DNA of 5,940 nt from Endomicrobium sp. (GTDB lineage: Bacteria; Elusimicrobiota; Endomicrobiia; Endomicrobiales; Endomicrobiaceae), in assembly GCA_031260765.1 (NCBI GenBank), contig JAISKX010000058.1, positions 1-5,940 of the forward strand, in the 5' to 3' direction. A model generated the notes under the pieces. That model was not told the DNA's origin and did no database searches. It was given only the letters and a program-made list of their open reading frames with translations. Both the position numbers and the translations under genes were made by a program. Positions 1 through 3,130 of the stretch are shown one piece after another; the stretch's first letter is position 1, and each line of letters begins with the position of its first letter.

Positions 1-70
1 CTGCCTTTGCTGATATTGCGCCTACAACTAATAGCGCAAGCACTACTACTGCTGATAAAATCTTCTTCAT
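1..70 (-). CDS. N-terminus of an exported protein (signal peptide only, runs off the window)
   Basis: The complement starts with ATG at 70-68, preceded by a perfect AGGAGG (75-80) four bases upstream, which fixes the start. The 23 visible codons begin MKKIL, continue through a hydrophobic stretch rich in Val, Leu and Ala, and end ISAKA. This is a classic Sec signal peptide: Lys-rich n-region, h-region of about 14 residues, and a probable signal peptidase I site after A-K-A. No Cys follows a lipobox pattern in the visible part, so a periplasmic, secreted or outer-membrane protein is more likely than a lipoprotein. The mature protein lies outside the window, so its function is unknown. Confidence rests on the combination of ribosome binding site, start codon and signal peptide; there is no homology evidence. 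Confidence 0.8.
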   Translation of the reverse strand, partial: MKKILSAVVVLALLVVGAISAKA

Positions 71-174
71 ACTGCCTCCTTTTGTTTTTGTTTTCCCTTC
101 AAAAATCGACCAACCGCTCCCTGCAGTTGAATCGTTTTAGTTGGTTCTTCTTTAAGACGCCCTGCTTTCTTTTG

Positions 175-197
175 GAGACGCCCGAATTGGTCGTCTC
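175..197. repeat. Imperfect hairpin GAGACG...CGTCTC
   Basis: GAGACG (175-180) pairs with CGTCTC (192-197). Past one C/T mismatch the stem continues with CC/GG, leaving a loop of about five bases (GAATT). A related half-site, AGACGCCC, occurs just upstream at 155-162 and again at 176-183. There is no T-run on either side, so it is not a standard intrinsic terminator. It may be a remnant of a short interspersed palindrome. Confidence 0.4.
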
Positions 198-306
198 TAC
201 ACATCTGGTTTTCCTAAGCTTGTAATCATCTCATAATGAGTATTATGTTAAGAACAATCCTGCTGATTTGCTGCGTTTAACTGCCTTTATTTCTTGGATT
301 GCGCGT

Positions 307-335
307 AAGTTATCAAAACATATTTTATTTGTCAA
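307..335 (-). promoter_or_regulatory. Weak candidate promoter after higA
   Basis: On the minus strand TTGACA (335-330) is followed after 17 bases by TAACTT (312-307). The -35 box is perfect but the -10 matches the consensus at only three positions. It lies just past the higA stop and points toward the exported-protein gene, which would give a leader of more than 200 bases. It could serve that gene or be chance in AT-rich DNA. Confidence 0.25.
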
Positions 336-348
336 GTGCAAGCGCGTT

Positions 349-651
349 TCAATTTGTTTGTTGTATCGGCATAATACCTATTGTCAATCCCAAAGGTTTG
401 AGCGCGCGAAATAATGTATCAATCCGAGGCACAGCTTTTTTGTTTTCAATCTTAGCAAGCATAGGTTGTTTCATACCAGACATTTCGGCGAGCTCAGTTT
501 GAGAGATTCCCATTGTTTCGCGGGCATGAATTAAATTGTCTATTATTTCCGCTTCAAATTCCATTATCTTTTTTTCTTCTTTTGTCCAATTTTTAGGGTC
601 ATTCCAAGTGTCCTTAAAAGTTGGGTAATTGAAACCTTTTATTTTTTTCAT
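349..651 (-). CDS. higA: HigA-type XRE/HTH antitoxin (left operon)
   Basis: This 100-residue protein is the antitoxin of a type II TA pair and the likely DNA-binding repressor of the operon. An N-terminal segment (residues about 1-40, with TFKDTWND and an acidic/basic helix) precedes a Cro/C1-type helix-turn-helix at about 42-92. QTELAEMSG (51-59) is the scaffold helix, KQPMLAKIEN (61-70) the recognition helix, and AVPRIDTLFRALKPLGL closes the fold. The start is set by AAGGAGG (659-665), seven bases upstream of ATG; the stop is TGA. The toxin gene lies 37 bases upstream on the same strand, giving the toxin-antitoxin order typical of higBA. By eye it shares about half its residues with the antitoxin at 2142-2441, and the last ten residues diverge most. 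The family is clear. HigA is a family label, and binding to this toxin is inferred from position. Confidence 0.88.
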   Translation of the reverse strand: MKKIKGFNYPTFKDTWNDPKNWTKEEKKIMEFEAEIIDNLIHARETMGISQTELAEMSGMKQPMLAKIENKKAVPRIDTLFRALKPLGLTIGIMPIQQTN

Positions 652-688
652 AATGCATCCTCCTTAAAACTGCATTTGAGATTTTGTT

Positions 689-1045
689 TTATCTACTTTT
701 AAAAATTTCAAAGTTTTTTTCTGCTTTTTTTATTTCATTTGGCGGAGTTTTTGAAGTTTCCTTAATAAAGTGATGCAGTAAAACAAAAACTTTATAGGTT
801 TTACTCCACGCAAATAAAAATCGGTGTTGAAGAGGTCTCAATTCCCAAATATCATCTCTAAGATGTTTGACTATAGGTTCTCCTACCCTCGTTCCAGATT
901 TTTCCAAAATATTTATGTATGAACCGATTTTATTAAATTGAATTCTAATATCCTTATTGGTTTTGCTCTTTGCCGATAATATATCAATGTATTCTTTCAC
1001 GGGAGCGATTCCATTATTGTCTACAAAATAAATTACCTCAAACAT
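689..1045 (-). CDS. higB: HigB-type RelE/ParE superfamily toxin, Gp49-like (left operon)
   Basis: This 118-residue protein is expected to be a ribosome-dependent mRNA endonuclease toxin of the RelE/ParE superfamily (phage-derived Gp49-like, PF05973). The sequence shows the family pattern: an N-terminal strand (MFEVIYFVDNNG), PVKEYI, the conserved loop HLRDDIWELRPLQHR (61-75), the hydrophobic strand FLFAW, and the signature VLLHHFIKETSKTP (88-101) followed by EIKKAEK. The length is normal, with no frameshift. ATG at 1045 follows GAGGA about eight bases upstream. A strong promoter (1078-1106) lies just ahead and the antitoxin gene follows, so the two form one operon. It is about 60% identical by eye to the toxin at 2459-2812. 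It appears intact. Family assignment is confident; activity and substrate preference are inferred from the family. Confidence 0.9.
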   Translation of the reverse strand: MFEVIYFVDNNGIAPVKEYIDILSAKSKTNKDIRIQFNKIGSYINILEKSGTRVGEPIVKHLRDDIWELRPLQHRFLFAWSKTYKVFVLLHHFIKETSKTPPNEIKKAEKNFEIFKSR

Positions 1046-1077
1046 TGAGCTATCCTCTTTTTTATAATTGTTTCTGT

Positions 1078-1106
1078 TTTATAACTTATTGGCTATAAAT
1101 TGTCAA
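1078..1106 (-). promoter_or_regulatory. Sigma-70 type promoter of the left higBA operon
   Basis: On the minus strand a perfect TTGACA (1106-1101) is separated by exactly 17 bases from TATAAA (1083-1078), one change from the consensus TATAAT. The first codon of the toxin lies 33 bases past the -10 box, and GAGGA sits in between. The -35 box begins 18 bases after the orphan antitoxin stop, so the operon is transcribed independently of that gene. The AT-rich spacer would be the natural antitoxin operator. Confidence 0.8.
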
Positions 1107-1124
1107 TTGATAAAATTCTGAAAC

Positions 1125-1472
1125 TCACCTTGCTAAGCAGGCATTAAAACTTATGCCTAAAACGGCGGCTGAAGCCAGAACATTGTCAAAAGAAGGATTA
1201 GAGTTATCCGAGAGCATTCTATATACGCTTGTCCTTCCTACTTTTGCGCTCTTTGCTATCTCATTGATTTTGCCTTCCGCTCTTGCTACGGTTTGCAATC
1301 CAGATAAAAACAAGGCGCGGTCTTTTGTTTTATTATATTCTTGGACAATATACTTTTTATAATGTTGCAATCTATCAGGATGCGTTTTTAAATAATCCGC
1401 ATAATACTCGGAAAAATCCTCGCCTATTTGAATATCATTTAAAGTTAATTCTAAATCTTTTTTGGGTTTCAT
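1125..1472 (-). CDS. Orphan addiction-module antidote protein (HTH, TIGR02684-like)
   Basis: The 115-residue product resembles the 'probable addiction module antidote' family (TIGR02684), the antitoxins of HigB-like killer proteins. The C-terminal half (residues about 55-110) shows the family signature: a helix FLSGLQTVARAEGKI, then IAKSAKVGRTSVYRML (HTH), then SNPSFDNVLASAAVLGISF. The N-terminal part, with EDFSEYYADYLKTHP, is longer than usual. I chose ATG at 1472. The open frame continues to a TTG at 1532, but those 20 extra codons come largely from a palindromic repeat and lack a Shine-Dalgarno. The ATG itself has only a weak GAG upstream. The cognate toxin normally lies upstream, but here that space holds a promoter and repeats. 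The left higB starts only 79 bases downstream but has its own promoter and partner. The gene may be a relic or a stand-alone antitoxin. Confidence 0.75.
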   Translation of the reverse strand: MKPKKDLELTLNDIQIGEDFSEYYADYLKTHPDRLQHYKKYIVQEYNKTKDRALFLSGLQTVARAEGKINEIAKSAKVGRTSVYRMLSDNSNPSFDNVLASAAVLGISFNACLAR

Positions 1473-1503
1473 TTTTTGCTCATATATTTCTATATTTTTT
1501 GAA

Positions 1504-1553
1504 ATTGCGGGTCGAGCCCGCAATGACGACAATGAGGAGGTTTTTTAGAGAAA
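1504..1553. repeat. Palindromic repeat, copy A (in the leader of the orphan antitoxin)
   Basis: The element begins with a perfect 8-bp inverted repeat, ATTGCGGG, loop TCGAG, CCCGCAAT (1504-1524), followed by GACGACAAT and a T-rich tail ending in TTTAGAGA. The first 30 bases are identical to copy B at 2091-2120, and the similarity continues through the tail with a few changes. It lies between the orphan antitoxin's promoter and its ATG, so the transcript would carry this hairpin in its leader. On the minus strand it reads as MSSLRARPAIS in one frame, a repeat-derived artefact. Similar CATTGCGGG-type palindromes are known from other bacterial genomes; whether this one belongs to any named family is not established here. 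Confidence 0.85.
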
Positions 1554-1556
1554 TCC

Positions 1557-1585
1557 AATATATAAAAAGGTTTTGTTTGTGTCAA
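1557..1585 (-). promoter_or_regulatory. Promoter of the orphan antitoxin gene
   Basis: On the minus strand a perfect TTGACA (1585-1580) is followed after 17 bases by TATATT (1562-1557), one mismatch from the consensus. The predicted transcript starts near 1550 and passes through palindromic repeat copy A before reaching the ATG at 1472. This shows that the orphan antitoxin does not depend on an upstream toxin gene for transcription. Confidence 0.65.
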
Positions 1586-1619
1586 ATAGCGTTTACGATT
1601 AAAAGTAAGTTGTAAAAAC

Positions 1620-1837
1620 GGCAACGGCAAAGGCAAAGGCAAAGGCGGCTTCGCCCACCCCCCTTTCCTTTCAGGACTTCCCCCGCAAGGGGGGCAGACA
1701 ACAACGACAACGGATACAGACCAACGGCGACCAACGGCAATGGAGGGGTGAATATTATATATGGTAATTGTCGTTTTGCGCTCTTTGCGGGTTAACCCTT
1801 GCGAAACTTGCGAGAAGCTGTTTGTGCCGTTGCAGTT
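1620..1837 (+). repeat. Large intergenic repeat, unit 1
   Basis: The unit has four parts in order. First are hexamers (one GGCAAC and three GGCAAA, 1620-1643). Second is a 59-base core (1644-1702) that is base-for-base identical in units 2 and 3. Third is a loose CAACGAC/CAACGGC-rich stretch. Fourth is a conserved block starting GGGGTGAATATTATATATGG and running through TTTTGCGCTCTTTGCG to GTGCCGTTGCAGTT. The core contains two potential hairpins: TCCT-TTC-AGGA (1666-1676) and CCCCC-GCAA-GGGGG (1680-1693). Unit 3 has the same architecture over its whole length. No coding function is apparent; open frames through it are low-complexity. Confidence 0.9.
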
Positions 1838-1887
1838 GTCTGCCCTCCCTTGCGGGGGAAGTCCCGCGAAAGCGGGAAAGGGGGGTG
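1835..1887 (-). repeat. Inverted, diverged copy of the repeat core
   Basis: Read on the minus strand this matches the core found in units 1-3; read on the plus strand it starts GTTGTCTGCC and ends AAAGGGGGGTG. It differs where the direct copies have TCCT/AGGA: here the stem is TCCCGC (1862-1867), loop GAAA, GCGGGA (1872-1877). The second stem is kept, with a CTCCC/GGGGG pairing around TTGC. It overlaps the last three bases of unit 1, so the two form a large inverted repeat with about 130 bases between the arms. Confidence 0.8.
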
Positions 1888-1949
1888 TAGCAGAGCGTTA
1901 ATCGCAAAGCGTAAGCAAGGCATTTATTACAAAGACAAACAAACATAAA

Positions 1950-2065
1950 GGCAAAAAAGGCAAAGACAAAGGCGGCTTCGCCCACCCCCCTTTCCTTTCA
2001 GGACTTCCCCCGCAAGGGGGGCAGACAACGGCAAAGGCAACGGCGACCAACGACAATGAGGGGGG
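1950..2065 (+). repeat. Large intergenic repeat, unit 2 (short form)
   Basis: Degenerate hexamers (GGCAAAAAA, GGCAAA, GACAAA) precede the 59-base core at 1971-2029, which is identical to the other two cores. A CAACGGC/CAACGAC tail ends in GAGGGGGG. The TGAATATTATATATGG block and the TTGCGCTCTTTGCG part of units 1 and 3 are missing, so this is a shortened unit. Confidence 0.88.
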
Positions 2066-2090
2066 ACAAAGACTTGGGCTAACTACGGAG

Positions 2091-2140
2091 ATTGCGGGTC
2101 GAGCCCGCAATGACGACAATAAGGATGTTTTTAGAGAGAG
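2091..2140. repeat. Palindromic repeat, copy B (abuts the right higA stop)
   Basis: This has the same 30-base start as copy A (ATTGCGGG, loop TCGAG, CCCGCAAT, then GACGACAAT), followed by a T-rich tail ending in TTTAGAGAGAG. The element ends within about two bases of the right higA stop codon (2144-2142). In transcript orientation the hairpin follows the gene but lacks a U-run, so it is a poor intrinsic terminator. It could still stabilise the 3' end of the mRNA. Confidence 0.85.
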
Positions 2141-2141
2141 G

Positions 2142-2441
2142 CTATTTGTAGTTGTAATCCATAATGTTTAAAGTTTTGCCTAAGGGCTTAAGGATTTTAA
2201 AAAAAGTGTCTATCTGCGGCATTGTTTTGCCGCTCTCTATTTTTGCTAAAGAAGGCTGCTTTATTCCAGATAGCTCAGCCAACTTTGTTTGAGTGTATCC
2301 TTTCGCTTCGCGCGCCTTAATTAAGTCTTCAACAATCGTGTTTTTAAAAATAATCTCTGCTTTCTCTTCTTCTGTCAACAAATTCTTGTCATTCCATAAA
2401 TCTTGAAATGTAGTGTAATTTACTCCTCTTATTTTTTCCAT
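2142..2441 (-). CDS. higA: HigA-type XRE/HTH antitoxin (right operon)
   Basis: This 99-residue antitoxin and probable autorepressor has the same plan as the left HigA. TTFQDLWND and an acidic helix precede a helix-turn-helix: AREAKGYTQTKLAELSG (43-59), recognition helix KQPSLAKIES (61-70), then MPQIDTFFKILKPLGKTL. ATG at 2441 follows a GGGAG Shine-Dalgarno (within 2448-2454) by about six bases. The gene starts 17 bases after the toxin stop, so the two are co-translated from one operon. About 53 of 99 positions match the left antitoxin by eye. Conservation is highest around the recognition helix and lowest in the linker (residues 20-36) and C-terminal tail. Those variable parts may set toxin specificity, but that is inference. 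Confidence 0.88.
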   Translation of the reverse strand: MEKIRGVNYTTFQDLWNDKNLLTEEEKAEIIFKNTIVEDLIKAREAKGYTQTKLAELSGIKQPSLAKIESGKTMPQIDTFFKILKPLGKTLNIMDYNYK

Positions 2442-2458
2442 AATAATCTCCCTCTGTT

Positions 2459-2812
2459 TTATTGCAGATATTTTATTAAGTTTTTTTCTGCCTGTTCTAT
2501 TTCCCGTATCGGCGTTTTTTGAGTTTTTTTAATGAAGTGATGAAGTAAAACGAATACTTGTTCCGCTGTAATCCAAGCGAACAAAATTCTGTGTTGCAAA
2601 GGTCTTAGTTCCCAAATATCGCCTCTTAAATGTTCTACTGTAGGCTTACCTATTCTTGTTCCCGTTTTTTCTAATAGGTTAATATATCTCATAATTTTTG
2701 TGAATTGTATCCTGCTACTCTTATCTGTCTTGCCTTTGTCTCCAAGTTCATAAATATATTCTTTTATTGGGACATTGCCGTTTTTGTCTGTAAAAAAGAG
2801 TATTTTAAACAT
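2459..2812 (-). CDS. higB: HigB-type RelE/ParE superfamily toxin, Gp49-like (right operon)
   Basis: This 117-residue toxin is intact and collinear with the left HigB (about 72 matching positions by eye). The N-terminal strand MFKILFFTDKNG leads to PIKEYI. The loop HLRGDIWELRPLQHR (61-75) and the tail VLLHHFIKKTQKTPIREIEQAEK (from residue 88) are the family hallmarks; the KKTQKTP form is the more canonical of the two paralogues. ATG at 2812 is preceded by GAGG (2821-2824) eight bases upstream. It lies first in a two-gene operon with the antitoxin 17 bases downstream. The expected role is translation-dependent mRNA cleavage or growth arrest when free of antitoxin, inferred from the family. Confidence 0.9.
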   Translation of the reverse strand: MFKILFFTDKNGNVPIKEYIYELGDKGKTDKSSRIQFTKIMRYINLLEKTGTRIGKPTVEHLRGDIWELRPLQHRILFAWITAEQVFVLLHHFIKKTQKTPIREIEQAEKNLIKYLQ

Positions 2813-2836
2813 TGAATTTTCCTCGCTCCCTGTTTG

Positions 2837-2866
2837 AGTATAGCAAATTGACTATAATATATACAA
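2837..2866 (-). promoter_or_regulatory. Promoter and possible operator of the right higBA operon
   Basis: On the minus strand TTGTAT (2866-2861) and TATACT (2842-2837) are separated by 18 bases, each with a good match to consensus. The -10 box lies about 24 bases before the toxin start. An inverted repeat TATAG...CTATA (2839-2856, 5-bp arms, 8-base gap) overlaps the -10 box. That is where an autorepressing HigA would be expected to bind. The left operon has a similar CAATTT-TATA motif but no matching palindrome. Confidence 0.5.
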
Positions 2867-2912
2867 GCTTTTAAAATATGGCGTTTTGCGGGGGCTGCGA
2901 GATGTGGGAAAC

Positions 2913-3127
2913 GGCAAAGGCAAAGGCAAAGGCAAAGGCAAAGGCGGCTTCGCCCACCCCCCTTTCCTTTCAGGACTTCCCCCGCAAGGGGGGCAGACAA
3001 CAACGACAATGGGGGCAGACATAACGACAATGGGGGGGTGAATATTATATATGGGAATTGTTGTTTTGCGCTCTTTGCGTTTCTAAGCCTTGCGCTCTTT
3101 GCGAGAAGCCGTTGTGCCGTTGCGGTT
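2913..3127 (+). repeat. Large intergenic repeat, unit 3
   Basis: Five exact GGCAAA hexamers (2913-2942) lead into the 59-base core (2943-3001), identical to units 1 and 2. Next come a short internal tandem duplication (2989-3031), the GGTGAATATTATATATGG block, two copies of TTGCGCTCTTTGCG (3066-3079 and 3090-3103), and the shared end GTGCCGTTGCGGTT. The similarity to unit 1 spans the whole unit and stops three bases short of the uvrA stop codon. In uvrA mRNA orientation this repeat would be the 3' untranslated region. Confidence 0.9.
2989..3031. repeat. Imperfect tandem duplication within unit 3
   Basis: A 22-base segment beginning GGGGGCAGACAACAACG (2989-3010) is followed directly by a 21-base near-copy beginning GGGGGCAGACATAACG (3011-3031). 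The duplication is absent from units 1 and 2, so it arose after the units separated. Confidence 0.7.
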
Positions 3128-3130
3128 ATA

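Larger units (their letters stand above)
71..348. other. Gene-free spacer between higA and the exported-protein gene
   Basis: No convincing coding sequence is visible on either strand. The stretch holds the AGGAGG of the exported-protein gene (75-80), an imperfect hairpin at 175-197, and two small overlapping palindromes at 230-247 (CTCAT-A-ATGAG, and CATAAT with loop GAGT and ATTATG). A TTGACA lies on the minus strand just downstream of the higA stop. No hairpin followed by a T-run was found, so no intrinsic terminator is called. The strand of the exported-protein gene suggests that its promoter lies here, but no well-placed pair of boxes is evident close to the gene. Confidence 0.5.
1473..2141. 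other. Gene-free repeat region between the orphan antitoxin and the right higA
   Basis: This stretch of about 670 bases is made almost entirely of repeats: palindrome copies A and B, large units 1 and 2, and the inverted core, plus the orphan antitoxin promoter. The open frames that cross it are translations of the repeats (low-complexity, with identical peptides recurring) and are not called. No remnant of a toxin matching the orphan antitoxin was recognised. No intrinsic terminator with a T-run was found. Confidence 0.6.

Noticed and set aside
7..225. Plus-strand open frame rich in Leu and Ser at the left edge
   Set aside because: It is antisense to the exported-protein gene and its leader. 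The minus-strand reading has a perfect Shine-Dalgarno and a textbook signal peptide.
1531..1540. CCTCCTCA on the orphan antitoxin leader as an RNA switch sequestering a Shine-Dalgarno
   Set aside because: The gene's own ribosome binding site is only a weak GAG that would not pair well with it, and the motif is not kept in repeat copy B.
1283..1615. Plus-strand open frame opposite the orphan antitoxin
   Set aside because: It is antisense to a gene with a recognisable HTH domain, has no ribosome binding site, and crosses the palindromic repeat.
2091..2111. Palindrome copy B as intrinsic terminator of the right higBA operon
   Set aside because: The stem is strong, but in transcript orientation it is followed by CTCCGTAG rather than a U-run.
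1755..2119. Two overlapping minus-strand open frames across the repeats
   Set aside because: Their translations are repeat sequence (including MSSLRARPAIS and Pro/Leu-rich stretches), with no ribosome binding site and no family resemblance.
1644..3001. Possible CRISPR array from three identical repeats
   Set aside because: The spacing between cores is irregular (268 and 913 bases), whole genes lie between copies, the core is longer than usual repeats, and no cas gene is present.
1644..3001. Possible type III toxin-antitoxin RNA repeats (ToxI-like)
   Set aside because: The repeats are dispersed and not in a tandem array upstream of a ToxN-like gene. The neighbouring toxins are Gp49-like HigB proteins with protein antitoxins.
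2764..3030. Minus-strand open frame with an LCLCLC run
   Set aside because: The run is simply the GGCAAA hexamers read in reverse. The frame overlaps the start of the right toxin and runs through a repeat unit.
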